Of a DNA stretch of 64,000 nucleotides, positions 22,165 through 33,861 are shown one piece after another. The notes under the pieces are model-generated. The model did no database searches and was not told where the DNA came from. It saw only the letters and a list, made by a program, of their open reading frames with translations. The number at the start of each line of letters is the position of its first letter. Positions within the stretch are counted from its first letter, which is position 1. The translations under genes were made by a program, and so were the position numbers. The stretch spans positions 101,418,292 through 101,482,291 of the forward strand of contig CM059191.1 in the NCBI GenBank assembly GCA_030323885.1, read 5' to 3'. This stretch comes from Branchipolynoe longqiensis (taxonomy: Eukaryota > Annelida > Polychaeta > Phyllodocida > Polynoidae).

Positions 22165-22345
22165 TCATGGGGTGATGAAAATGGGAAATATTGCGTCTAG
22201 AACGGGACTCTAAGCCACCCTTCTTTGCATTCCGGGCCAGTGTGCTAACCATTACACCACCTAGGCTCCCGGATATCACCATACTACCCACGCCTACCTG
22301 TCTATGTGGCTCCTTGCCTGAGAGGTCGGTGCACACCACTACAAT
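22165..22345 (-). mobile_element. SINE-3 copy
   Basis: On the minus strand a leader (GACCTCTCAGGCAAGGAGCC) is followed by an A-box-like GGTGGTGTAATGGTTAGCA and a degraded B box. Confidence 0.75.
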
Positions 22346-22735
22346 ACGTTGTGGTTAGAAATATGTTGTAGTAAAAATATGTAGTAACAATACGGTGTAG
22401 TAAAAACACGTTGGTAGTAAAAATATGTGGTAGTAAAAATACGTTGTAGTAAAAATACATTGTAGTATAAATACTTTGTAGTAAAAATACGTTGTAGTAA
22501 GAGTAGGTTTGAGTAAAAGTACATTGTAGTACAAATACATTGAAGTAAAATACGGTGTAGTAAAAATGTGTTGTAGTAAAAATACATTGTAGTAAAAGTA
22601 TGTTGCAGTAAAAGTACATTGTAGTACAAATACATTGTAGTAAAAGTATGTTGCAGTAAAAATACATTGAAGTAAAATATGTTTAGTAAAATACATTGTA
22701 GTAAAAATACCAGTAGAAACAGTAGTAGTAGTAAG
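22346..22735. repeat. Short-period satellite (unit about 16 bp)
   Basis: GTAGTAAAAATACATT and close variants in tandem. It starts directly at the end of the SINE-3 copy. Confidence 0.9.
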
Positions 22736-24850
22736 GAAAGGCAAAACTAGTAGAAATAGTACTAGTAATAGTAAAGAAGGACAAGGCTAGTAGATCAGTA
22801 GTAGTAGTAGTAGTAAGGAGAAGGACAACACTATTAGAAACAGTAGTAGTAGTAGTAAGGAGAGGCAAGAGTAGTAGAAATAGTACTAGTAATAGTAAAG
22901 AAGAACAACACTAGTAGATCAGTAGTAGTAGTAAGGAGAGGCGACACTACTAGAAATAGTACTAGTAATAGTCAAGATAGACAACCCCAGTAGAAACAGT
23001 AGTAGTAAGGAGAGGCAGCACTAGTAGAAATAGTACTAGTAATAGTCAAGATAGACAACACGTAGAAACAGTAGGGGTAGTAAGGAGGCAAGAGTAGTAC
23101 TAGTAATATTAAAGATGGAAAATACCAGTAGAAACAGTAGTAGTAAGGAGAGGCAACACTAGTAGAGATAGTACTCATAATAGTAAAGATAGACAACACC
23201 AGTAGAAACAGTAGTAGTAGTAAGGAGAGGTGATACTAGTAGAAATAATACTAGTAATAGTAAAGATAGACAACACGAGTAGAAACAGTAGTAGTAGTAG
23301 TAGGGAGGCAAGACTAGTGGAAATAGTACTAGTAATATTAAAGATGGACAATACCAGTAGAAACAGTAGTAGTAAGGAGAGGCAACACTAGTAGAGATAG
23401 TACTCATAATAGTAAAAATAGACAACACCAGTAGAAACAGTAGTAGTAGTAAGGAGAGGTGATACTAGTAGAAATAATACTAGTAATAGTAAAGATAGAC
23501 AACACGAGTAGGAAACAGTAGTAGTAGTAGTAGGGAGGCAAGACTAGTGGAAATAGTACTAGTAATATTAAAGATGGACAATACCAGTAGAAACAGTAGT
23601 AGTAAGGAGAGGCAACACTAGTAGAGATAGTACTCATAATAGTAAAGATAGACAACACCAGTAGAAACAGTAGTAGTAGTAAGGAGAGGTGATACTAGTA
23701 GAAATAATACTAGTAATAGTAAAGATAGACAACACGAGTAGAAACAGTAGTAGTAGTAGTAGGGAGGCAAGAATAGTGGAAATAGTACTAGTAATAGTAA
23801 AGAAGGACAACACTAGCAGATCAGTAGTAGTAGTAGTAGTAAGGAGAGGTGACACAAGTAGAAATAGTACTAGTAATAGTAAAGATAGACACAACAAGTA
23901 GAAAGAGTAGTAGCAGTAAGGAGAGGCAAGACTAGTAGAAATAGTACTAGTAATAGTAAAGAAGGACAACACTAGTAGATCAGTAGTAGTAGTAGTAGTA
24001 AGTAGAGGTGACACTAGTAGAAATAGTACTAGTAATAGTAAAGCTAGACAACACCAGTAGAAACAGTAGTAGTAAGGAGAGGCAACACTAGTAGAAATAG
24101 TAATAATAAAGTAGTAGTAGTAAGGAGACAAGACTAGTAGAAATAGTACTAGTAATAGTAAAGATGGACAGCACTAGTAGAAACAGTAGTAGTCATAAGG
24201 AGAGGCAAGACTAGTAGAAATAGTACTAGTAATAGTAAACATAGACAACACCAGTAGAAACAGTAGTTGTCATAAGGAGAGGCAAGACTAATAGAAATAG
24301 TACTAGTAATAGTAAAGAAGGACAGCACTAGTAGAAATAGTACTAGCAATATTAAAGATAGAAAAGGTAGTAGTAGTATGGAGAGGCAAGACTAGTAGAA
24401 ATAGTATTATTAATAGTAAAGATTGACAACACTAATATAAACAGTACTAGTAGTAAGGGCAGGCAACACTAGCAGAAATAGTACTAGTAATATTACAGAG
24501 AGACAACACTAGTAGAAACAGTAATAGCAAAGATAGACAATACTAATCAAAATAGTAGTACTAGTTGCATGTAGTAGCAATATGTAGTATTAGTCGTAAT
24601 AACAGCAATTACATAACTAGGTAGTATTGATAGAAAAGAGTACTAGTCGTAGTAGGAGTTGTAGTAACAGTGATATAAACACCTTTAGAAATTATACAAC
24701 TTCATATCTGACATCAGTAGTTATTGCTAGTAATGTTCATACAGTAGTAGAAATAGTGGTATTAATAGTAAGTATAGTTTATGATAAGAATCCTACAAGC
24801 GATAACAGTAGTAGCAGTTTTACTCATTGTTCTACTAATATTAGCTGGAG
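22736..24850. repeat. AGTAGTA satellite with 230-bp higher-order units
   Basis: Over 2 kb of AGTAGAAATAGTACTAGTAA- and AGTAAAGATAGACAACAC-type blocks. Between about 23161 and 23850 a longer unit repeats three times, with AGTAGAGATAGTACTCATAA at 23161, 23390 and 23620. That gives a higher-order period of 229-230 bp. Tyr/Ser/Leu-rich open frames on the minus strand are by-products. Confidence 0.92.
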
Positions 24851-25224
24851 AGGAGGGCGGATCCAGGAGGTATATCCTGAGGCGGGGCAGGTTTAGTTGC
24901 ATATGGGGGACTACTGCTATGCAAGTGCGTAAAATTTCCATGTGATTGAATATTGAGAGTAATTTGAATATCGCTTCTGGTGAACTTGGAATTGGAATGA
25001 ATCTGCGTAGGAGATGATGTTTTGTAATAAACTAACAAAATTGCCTGTGGGCATGGAGCGAGTAACAATACTTTCTGTTGTGTTGGTTGAAACCTGTAGG
25101 CTGTAGCAGGCTCCACCTGGTGAGATACTTGTGGGGTGTAAATGAGGGAATTGCAGACACGGTAGTAAAGGTATATGTCGTCGTGTGAATGTTGGGTTTG
25201 GGGCTCAACCTGGAAGCTAGATGC

Positions 25225-25612
25225 TAACAAAGACCCTATAATACTAAGATGGCTCACTCCCTATCTCTCCAATGGTAATGTAAATTTTGCAGTGCCACCT
25301 TGTGGTGGGTTTGATCAGCGGGCTGCTGGTTGGTGTTTCACATGTAAACACATACAATTATATTATACATGAGATAGGTAAGTATGAATACACATCAATA
25401 TGAAATTGCTATGAACAAATACACATCATCATCAGCATCATCATCATCATCGCCATCATCACACATCTTTCACATTCATATATACATTTATACATATAAT
25501 ATAGCACCTGTTTAACCAAGAGAACAGCCAGTGCACCAAGTGGTGGGCTTGATCATTTTGATTACACAGTACAGGCCGAGTGAGCCATCTTAGTATTATA
25601 GGGTCTTTGTTG
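25225..25612. mobile_element. Foldback or MITE-like element
   Basis: ACAAAGACCCTATAATACTA... at 25228 recurs inverted at 25578-25612 (35 bp or more, nearly perfect). The segments inside include a (CATCAT)n stretch at 25428-25460. Termini and target duplication are not clear. Confidence 0.6.
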
Positions 25613-25689
25613 CTATAATGAACTAGTAACGGTAGTTTCTTGATGTTCGGTAAGTCATTGCACACTGCTCATATCTTGGTCAGGAAACA

Positions 25690-26105
25690 TTGCCATCCTC
25701 AAACTGAATATTGCATACTATTTACACCACGGTGAGCACATATTGCCATCCTCAAACTGAATATTGCATACTATTTACACCACGGTGAGCACATATTGCC
25801 ATCCTCAAACTGAATATTGCGTACTATTTACACCACGGTGAGCACATATTGCCATCCTCAAAGTGAACATTGCATACTATTTACACCACGGTGAGCACAT
25901 ATTGCCATCCTCAAACTGAATATTGCATACTATTTACACCACGGTGAGCACATATTGCCATCCTCAAACTGAATATTGCATGCTATTTATACCACCGTGA
26001 GCACATATTGCCATCCTCAAAGTGAACATTGCATACTATTTACACCACGGTGAGCACATATTGCCATCCTCAAAGTGAACACTGCATACTACTCACATCA
26101 CGGTA
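25690..26105 (+). repeat. 53-bp tandem repeat, about 8 units
   Basis: GCCATCCTCAAACTGAATAT starts at 25692, 25745, 25798 and so on with exactly 53-bp spacing. Two unit versions (AAACTGAATATTGC and AAAGTGAACATTGC) alternate irregularly. There are no unique spacers, so it is not a CRISPR array. Confidence 0.93.
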
Positions 26106-26189
26106 CACTCACATTATCGTCCACTTGAATGCTCATCTTTATCTGGGCAGCGCAGATGTATAAAGTAGGCCAAGATGGACAGTACTTCC

Positions 26190-26400
26190 CCATCAGCATA
26201 ACCACCATTATCACCATTATAACCATTATCTCTCATTATCAGCATTATCAGCAGGAGCATTGTCATCATTGTCACCATTATCATCATTATCATCGTTAGC
26301 ATCATCATTATTATCATTATCAGCATTATTATCATTACCACCATTATCATCATTATCACCATTATCGTCATTATCATCATTATCATCACCATTAATTCAC
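26190..26400. repeat. (ATTATCACC/ATTATCATC)n microsatellite
   Basis: Roughly 200 bp of trinucleotide and nonanucleotide units. Long Ser/Leu or Met/Ile open frames are artefacts. Confidence 0.9.
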
Positions 26401-26469
26401 CAATCACTTAATGGTGAGGATCATTGGGCCACTACAGTTGACCTTGCAACCAGTTTTCACCATTTTTCC

Positions 26470-26815
26470 CTGTTCTCCACCGCCCTCTGGGACTTGGCAA
26501 ACTCCAGGCCTGTCCATTCTGGGACGTTGTCATCCCACCTTTTGCTTTGTGAGCCTTGTATTTCCCGCTTTAATTGTGCCTTTCAATATGGCTTTGGCGA
26601 AACGTGATGAATGGGAACAATGGCCATTCCACTACAGTTGGTCTCTCTTTACCATTGTCAGGAGATCTTTGCATGGTCCAATTACGTGCTGGATCTTGGC
26701 ACAGACTTTGTAGATCCAGGAGCTGTGTGAGTTTACAACATATTGGCACCCAAGCCCATTGTAATAGGTTGGCACTTGGCCATCTAAACCCCAAACATTA
26801 CTATGCTCCACAGGC
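26470..26815 (-). mobile_element. Internal fragment of an LTR-B element
   Basis: About 95% identical to 33249-33595. Here it lies directly behind the end of a minus-strand LTR-B copy (26820-27553), so it is probably the start of that element's internal region. No frame with gag or pol features is visible. Confidence 0.6.
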
Positions 26816-26819
26816 ATGT

Positions 26820-27553
26820 TCTGACAACTGTCTGTCAGTCCCCACTTGTGACTACTCTCACAACTCTTAAGGAAGAAAGGAAGACAAGTCGCACAAGATT
26901 GACAGTGAAGAGGTTGTGCTTTATTGGCATCAACTCCTGTTCACCTACTGATGACCTATCACCTTAACTCCTTACCAACTGCCCACACAGATCCTCATGA
27001 CTCTTGCTGGTGTATATCAGAATATGTGCCTACACTCCATTGAACTGGAGTCCAATGGTTGTTGCACACAGCTCAGTGTCTTTGGAATAGATGTTGCTAG
27101 TTTGAGTGTATAAAGTGGAGTCTCCTCCAAGAGTTCTTCATGTGGGGTCTGTGTGTCAGGTATAAGGAATGCAGCTGACTGAAGTCACACAGCCAGCCAA
27201 TCAGACACTTTCTACAGCCTGGGTGGGCGACACCCTAACACTAATGGGGGGCAGCTGTCACTCAACCCCAGCTGCAGGTGGTGTACATAATATATGCAGA
27301 AGAGCTGGGTGTGCTTGTCCAGTGGTCCAGTGGTAAGAACTAGTCATCAACAGTTACAACAAACATATATCAATGCTTCTCTCCTTCCATGGCACTCTTT
27401 CTGGTGCATGAAGGGAACATTTCAATAATTATTAACTGTTTCTTAAGTATGAACATCACATCACAATCTCAGTTGCTATGTGTTCTCACATTTCCACATA
27501 GTCGCTTATGTCACAAAGCGAGTGGGCACCCATTGCTTATTCATTACATAACA
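26820..27553 (-). mobile_element. LTR-B copy (5' LTR with internal start)
   Basis: The minus strand starts TGTTATGTAATGAAT at 27553 and has the AAGCAATGGGTGCCCACTC, AATAAAGCACAACCTCTTCA and ACTGACAGACAGTTGTCAGA segments shared with 8136-9034. It is continuous with the 26470-26815 fragment. Confidence 0.7.
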
Positions 27554-27655
27554 GTGGTACCCAACTCCGTCGCCTGAGAATAATAATGTTTTCACTTGAT
27601 ATACCTCCAGAGCGAATCGTTTTAAGTAACAGGTACTTCTAAAGCTAGATAGATA

Positions 27656-27731
27656 TAGCTAAATGGAGAGCGGCAGTCAAGTAATGAAAGCAGTCTTTGT
27701 CGCATCGCGACAGACAGCATAATGATGATGA
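27656..27731 (+). mobile_element. LINE-B 3' end, 5'-truncated
   Basis: GCTAAATGGAGAGCGGCAGT through the (ATGATG)n tail is the same 3' terminus as at 46401-46655, 42066-42146 and 32093-32165 (reversed). Only about 75 bp are present. Confidence 0.8.
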
Positions 27732-27842
27732 CTTCTAACTAAAGTAAGGTAAATTATTATGATCAACCTAATAGATGTATCTATTATATATAAATAATAT
27801 ATGTGTAGCAATTCTAAACCATCGGACTGTACAATTGCATGA
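27732..27842 (-). mobile_element. MITE-1 fragment
   Basis: Reversed MITE-1 end, finishing in CCATCGGACTGTACAATTGC. It abuts the LINE-B tail, which may have been inserted into it. Confidence 0.65.
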
Positions 27843-28200
27843 GACAGAACTATTTCATTAAAATATAATTACAAAAATAAAAAGAACAGTGGTTGGAATC
27901 ACGTGAGTCGCTGCTTAAAGTTAACCTGTAGCAGTGAGTTCATCCATCTGTTAAGCCAGTAAAATGCCTCATCTCAGATAACGCCATGTCACTAATAGCT
28001 CATAAGGGTTGCATCACATGCCACAACCATCCCAACCTCTCCACTGAGAACTGAACAAACAGGCTCCGAGAGGTGCAGAAGGAAAGTGTGCGGCTTCAGG
28101 GCCATTAAATGTGGTGTGATAAATGATAACTCAGCAACTGGCAACCCATTTGGAATCTTTATTTTCTCAAAGCAGGGTGTTCGGTAGGAGTTAAGTTTAA

Positions 28201-28454
28201 GGCCCGGTCACATAGCCGTTAGTGGGCGTAGGTGAACGTAGTGGAGGCTAACATAGTTGAATGTAGTTGAACGTAGTTGAACGTACGGGCATCCATACCG
28301 TAACATATTTATCCGTGCCGTAACATATTTATCCATACCAAAACCTGCCGTACCTTAATGTATTTCAACGTAGTTTAACATACTTACACCACGTTTGACC
28401 CACGTTAATCTATCCTACAGATCACTACATCCACTAACGTCTATGTGACCGGCC
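28201..28454. mobile_element. 254-bp MITE with TTAA flanks
   Basis: The termini GGCCCGGTCACATAGCCGTT and CACTAACGTCTATGTGACCG...GGCC are inverted repeats. TTAA stands on both sides (28197-28200, 28455-28458), compatible with a piggyBac-type TTAA target or a shorter TA/TAA one. The interior is rich in GAACGTA/ACGTAG motifs. Confidence 0.78.
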
Positions 28455-28458
28455 TTAA

Positions 28459-29030
28459 CTCTCTATTTCAAGACCCAGGACGATCAACCATATGTAATAC
28501 TGCTCCCTTTCAGTTTGGGGGACGGTGGGATGGTTAAATTTCCCGAGACAGTCACACACACCCCACATCAGAATCGGACACTGTAGATGAAGTGCAGAGC
28601 GCTAGCAACGAAGGTGAGGATGTTTCTGGCAAAACCTGGGAAGGGACATGTGGGTCAAAAGTCATTATTCAGTTTGTTTGACATAGTCTGAAAGGTGGTA
28701 CCAGGGCAGAGTGTTTTCCATGTGCTGAATGTACAATTCACAATGCGGAAGGTTCAAATGGTACACAGTGGTATTTTATTTGTCTGAGTGTTCGATCCTG
28801 ACCCCTGCCCAAGTTTGATTTTACACACATAGTCATTCAGTTTGTGAATATTTATTTGCCACTTAACCATCAGGAGTGTATTTTGGGTGTAGGGTTTGTG
28901 GATGGCTAAATTTCAAGTGTGAGTGCAATCCCAATAGTATTTACCCAGCGATTTCCTTTGACAAATGATAACATACTCATCTAAAAATGTTGTACGCTAT
29001 GTGTGAGGTATATGGCTCAAAGTGATCTTT
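28459..29030. other. No recognisable feature
   Basis: Intergenic-like sequence. I see no gene or repeat. Confidence 0.5.
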
Positions 29031-29037
29031 GCTAGAT

Positions 29038-29700
29038 TACGTTCTTAGAATAAAGGTGTTCAATGAAGTGCTTACTAAAAAGGTGTTCAATGAAGTGCTT
29101 CGAACAAAGATGTTCAATGAAGTGCTTAGAACAAAGGTGTTCAATGAAGTGCTTAGTAGACAGATGTTCAATGAAGTGCTTAGAACAAAGGAGTTCAATG
29201 AAGCACTTAGTAAATGATGTTCAATGAAGTGCTTCGAACAAAGATGTTCAATGAAGTGCTTAGAACAAAGGTGTTCAATGAAGTGCTTAGTAGACAGATG
29301 TTCAATGAAGTGCTTAGAACAAAGGAGTTCAATGAAGCACTTAGTAAATGATGTTCAATGAAGTGCTTCGAACAAAGATGTTCAATGAAGTGCTTAGAAC
29401 AAAGGTGTTCAATGAAGTGCTCAGTAAACAGATGTTCAATGAAGTGCTTAGAACAAAGATATTCCATGAAATGATTAGTAGACAGTTGTTCAATGAAGTG
29501 ATTCAAACAAAGATGTTATGCGACCTGCTTAGTAGACAGATGTTCAATGAAGTGATTCAAACAAAGATGTTCTGTGAACTGCTTAGTGGACAGATGTTCA
29601 AGGAAGTGATTCCAACAAAGTTGTTCCATGTAGTGATTAGGACAAAGGCGCTAAATAAAGTCGTTAGTACAAAGGTGTTCAGCGAAGTGCTTAGTACATT
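29038..29700 (+). repeat. 30-bp minisatellite with 132-bp higher-order unit
   Basis: GTTCAATGAAGTGCTTAGAA plus 10 variable bases recurs over 650 bp. A larger unit ending in CACTTAGTAAATGAT repeats with 132-bp spacing (29219, 29351). Because 30 is a multiple of three, both strands stay open for long runs (for example 126 codons at 29348-29728), with a repeating FNEVLRTKM-like decapeptide on plus. Decay increases towards 29700. Confidence 0.9.
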
Positions 29701-29729
29701 GATACTTGAAGGGACCTTCACATTATAGC

Positions 29730-30476
29730 TGCCTACAGGTGCATAGTGGGTGTGGACACATTACATGCTATAGGTCAAAGCCGTGCGCACTAATGAAATA
29801 AGTAAGCGGTGGGGGGCACATGTGTGGGTTTGAGGCCTCTCAAATGCCAAGCTGACACGGACCCAGGCAAAACACTCACCCAGAAAGGCTTCTATGTCAG
29901 GCCCCTAAAATGTGTGAAGCGAACACAAAAATGTGCACCTATAATATAAACAAATATGTATATGGGTAATTCTCTGAAATTGGGCACCTGATATTTGGTT
30001 TCCGAGTTACAAAGGTCTATGGTCGGAAGACCAATGCCCTGGTGTTATAAAACGACCTACTCAGATGAATACAATATTTACGACGAAAGAAAAAAAGGGT
30101 TCACAACCTAAATCAACTGCTACTCACGTGGAATGTCATCGCAGGTGTTCCAAGTACCTAATTTAATCTGTAAGGCGATACGGTCTTCCTAATGGAAAAT
30201 GTTTCTGATATTGGACTGAGGAGAGGGTTCTCAAGGGATGTAATCCAGTTTAGATGAGGTGGTCTTTTTCGTAGTAAATTAAATTTATTCATCAAACAAA
30301 GTTGGGTTTTTTCAGCAATGGGGCTCGGTTCTTCCAGCTATGCGACAATTATAGTTAATTATCGAATATGAATAAATTCCTCCATTCCCATGTGAGGAGT
30401 GGTGCAGTAACACGTGTTTAGCGGTGGCAGGCTGCACTGCACTGAACTATCAAGCAATAAGCCACGTAGACATCAG
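29730..30476. other. No recognisable feature
   Basis: About 750 bp of single-copy-looking sequence without a supportable gene. Confidence 0.5.
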
Positions 30477-30560
30477 GGAGCCTGGGTGGTGTAATGGTTA
30501 GCATGCTAACCCAGAGTGTAAGAGGAGTGGGTTCGAATCCTGCTCCAGGGGCAATAATTC
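30477..30560 (+). mobile_element. SINE-3 fragment (tRNA part)
   Basis: GGGAGCCTGGGTGGTGTAAT with A-box-like TGGTTAGCATGC and B box GGTTCGAATCC is well preserved. The leader is missing. Confidence 0.8.
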
Positions 30561-30659
30561 CCATTTGCCTCACATCCCATGATAATGGATGCCGTTACCA
30601 GGATCATGTACAACCAACACACTGAATGGTTGGTGAACCTAGCATGTGTATGTATGTAT

Positions 30660-31252
30660 CTAATACCCCAGTCACACGAGAGCCAGCGTTCGCCGCCAAC
30701 GTCCTTACGGCCAAAAGGATGCCAACCTCCCAGCGTCACACTCGATACATTGATTCAAATAAATGTGCAGCGCCAGGGTGGTGCCAGGTTGGTGCCAGGG
30801 CGGCGCCAGGGTGGCACCGGGTTGGGGCCAGGGCAACGTCGAGTTGGGGCCAGAGCATCGCCGAGTCAGCGCCCTGGTGCCGACCACACAGCGAGTCTGG
30901 CATTGCATGTGTTGGCGCCGCCAGGTTGGCGGCAGATCGCCGCCAGGTCGCCACCAGGTCGCCGGCAACTCGCTAACCAAGAGGTCGGTGACAGGTCAGT
31001 GCCAGGTCGGCGCCAGGTCGGTGCCAGGGCGCCAACCAGTTTTGAATGGCGCTGCCGGAACAGGGCGCAAGGAGGTTGCAGGTACAGCAGCTGCAACCAC
31101 CTTGCGTCCAAAATTTCCAAAATGGACGCCGGAAGGTTGGTGTCCTCGGTGCGCCAGCACTTAAGGAGGGCGTAAGGAGGGCACAATGAGGACGTTTTGA
31201 CATCACGAATCAATCGTAAGTGAACGCAGGCCTCGTGTGACTGGGGTATTAG
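30660..31252. mobile_element. 593-bp MITE with GTCACA-type ends
   Basis: CTAATACCCCAGTCACACGA and its exact complement form the ends. The first 450 bp consist of about 20 copies of a GCCAGG(T/G)(T/C)GGCGCCAGG-like motif of about 10-11 bp. Open frames on both strands are due to this motif. Confidence 0.85.
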
Positions 31253-31344
31253 TGCATTGCATGTAGGTATGTTATTGTAAGCATTAAATGACTTATGGAC
31301 ATAAACCATTTAAAATACTTACAACTGCAGGGGGACGAGTGTAG

Positions 31345-31530
31345 TAGTCTGTAGTGACTTCTCAGGCAAGGAGCCACATAGACAAGTGGGTAGAGATCGG
31401 GTGGCTGCATCAGGGAGCCTAGGTGATGTAATGCTTAACGCACTTAACGCACTAGACTGGAATGTAAGAGGTGTGGGTTCGAAGCCTGCTCTAGGTGCAA
31501 TATTTCCTATTTCATCACCCCACGACAAGT
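31345..31530 (+). mobile_element. SINE-3 copy
   Basis: The leader CTCAGGCAAGGAGCCACATA is followed by GGGAGCCTAGGTGATGTAAT and the B box GGTTCGAAGCC. Internal CACTTAACG is duplicated. Confidence 0.78.
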
Positions 31531-31829
31531 GTATATGATATGGTTCGACATAATTTATGATACAGCTGTGCAACATAGAAAAGTAGCACTTGGATGATGA
31601 CCTAGATAAATAGATTACCACTAATCTTTAGTAAGTTGGCTTTTTGCTATTGAAAGGCACAGGCTATTGGGGGAACAGGCTACAGCAAAACTCACACCGC
31701 AACGCACCACCAAGTGGCAGGCAATCGCTACTCTCACTCTCACCCACTCCCCATTGGCTGACCACAAACTCGTCAGCCAATCACGTTCCACTTCACCCTG
31801 CCACTCTTTCTCACACACCACTGGGCATG

Positions 31830-32225
31830 TTGGCGTAATCTCAAGAGCCCAGGCCTCGCGTGTGGAAGGTCGGCAGTTTGGGTCCCGCTCGAGTCAAACC
31901 AATGACTTACAAAATTGATACTTGTCGCTTCCTAGCCTGGTGATTGGCATTAAGAGGATAGGGTAAGGACTGGTTAGCTCAGGGTCTGGATAGTGTGACT
32001 GAGTGGGATATTGAGTCATGGTGTTGCCGGAATGATTTTCCAGTGGGGCAGCACTATAAAGTCGCCATGAGTGCATCCTGTCATAAGTCAGTCATCATCA
32101 TCATCATGCTGTCGGTCGCGATGCGACAAAGACTGCTTTCATTACTTGACTGCCGCTCTCCATTTAGTCAGTACCCGTCCTGATATGATCTTAGATGTTT
32201 CCAGGACCTAAAACTCCAACAACCA
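31830..32225 (+). mobile_element. SINE-1 copy interrupted by LINE-B
   Basis: Head, body and tail of SINE-1 are present. A 73-bp reversed LINE-B 3' end sits inside (32093-32165) with target duplication AGTCAGT (32086-32092, 32166-32172). Confidence 0.85.
32093..32165 (-). mobile_element. LINE-B 3' end nested in SINE-1
   Basis: Reversed copy of the LINE-B terminus, with the (CAT)n tail at its left end and a 7-bp target duplication. Confidence 0.85.
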
Positions 32226-32229
32226 AGCC

Positions 32230-33240
32230 CCACACACCACTCCACTCTCATCAGTCAGCATACTCCGGACTTGCTATAGCTAGTCACACCTCGTCTCCGA
32301 TACAGCTATTACTGACGAACTGATTGCCAGAAAAAAGTCTACAATTCTAAGAGTAAGATGAGGTAGCAAGAAATGCAATGCGTTCGAAGCCCTTGCATTG
32401 ACTCGGCCAGGAATCGAAACAAGGACCTCCCCTGTACCGCAAGGCTATTCCCCAGACAAATGCATCATATTCTCATATTCATCCAGATTCGATTTGTCCA
32501 AATTAAAATGTGGCATGCATTTTAAGAGCGCTTTCTGAGAGCTCTGCGTGCACGTAATGGGTCTGGTTATGTGGCCTGGATTAAGACAAAAGGCTGTTCA
32601 TTAAGATTCCAATTGTTGATATTAGTTCCGGTATTCCAGGTGCCATTTTTAGCTCCAAAATTATGGGACAGAATTGCGTCTGTTTTAAAAACACCGGAAG
32701 TTGATTGATTGATTGATTGGTGGTTGTTTTATGCCATGTCAGCAACAAAGGCCATATTCACAGCGAGAAGTATTTAACTTGTATTCTGTCCATTTTCGTC
32801 TAACCATCACTTTTGCACAGAGTGTAGAAGCACACAATCAAATAGTTATCAGAAGGCACATATCAAGTTAAGATGCTCACAATTATAAAAATTCTGGTCA
32901 AGGAAAATATAATTATGCGGTGGTCACTTCTATACATGAGCAAAGTAAGTCCAGAACTGTGTGTATGAGTACCCATAACTGATGCAGCCACGTTTAGTTT
33001 TGAAATAAATTCCTTTTGTTTTTCTGAGTTCAAAAGTATCATCGTTGAATAATGTCATTCTGCATAAATACATTGTATAAATAATACTTAGCAGAGGGTT
33101 GGTAGCATGTCACCCTGCTAATGCTATACTCCCTGGGTTCCGCTGGCGGTACAGCGACCTGGGCAACTTAGGTTTATGCACAGGTAGGCAAGCCCATTGT
33201 GAGTCGCTGCTGAGCTTATGTGGGTATGGCTATCGACTTC
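32230..33240. other. No clear element
   Basis: It contains a short (TTGA)n run at 32701-32717. No supported gene. The segment 33090-33240 may belong to another repeat, but I have no second copy. Confidence 0.4.
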
Positions 33241-33248
33241 ACTCCCTG

Positions 33249-33595
33249 TTCTCCACCGCCTTCTGGGACTTGGCAAACTCCAGGCCTGTCCATTCTGGGA
33301 CGTTGTCATCCCACCTTTTGCGTTGTGAGCCTTGTATTTCCCGCTTTCATTGTGCCTTTCAATATGGCTTTGGCGAAACGTGATGAATGGGAACAATGGC
33401 CATTCTACTACAGTTGGCCTCTCTTTACCATTGTCAGGAGATCTTTGCGTGGTCCAATTACGTTCTAGATCTTGGCACAGACTTTGTAGATCCAGGAGCT
33501 GGGTGAGTTTTCAACATATTGGCACCCAAGCCCATTGTAATAAGTCGGGACTTGGCCGTCTGAACCCCAAACATTACTATGCTCCACAGTCAATG
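33249..33595 (-). mobile_element. Internal fragment of an LTR-B element, second copy
   Basis: Near-identical to 26470-26815 and ends at the same CATTACTATGCTCCACAG position. No LTR is attached here. Confidence 0.6.
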
Positions 33596-33861
33596 TTGAC
33601 TGCGGAGGCTGATACTGTGATAGTGAGATATTCACCCTGCTAAATACGGTTAAAAGGCAGCAGTATAATATACCAAGACGGCACCTTTTGTTTGTTTGTT
33701 TATTTGTTTTGTGACCTCCCCCCCCCCTCCTCATCCCCTCACCCCATCACAAAAGTAAACATCGGGTAAGCATGGTCAAGATAGCAACTGTGTGATAAAA
33801 CTGGTATCACATTAATGGTGACATACACCTATCCAAAGTGCAACTTCATTAATACGCGACA

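Noticed and set aside
25690..26105. CRISPR-like regular array
   Set aside because: The units are contiguous 53-bp repeats without unique spacers, and the sequence is eukaryotic.
30579..31175. 198-codon frame and overlapping ones
   Set aside because: They lie inside a MITE whose interior consists of a repeated roughly 10-bp motif.
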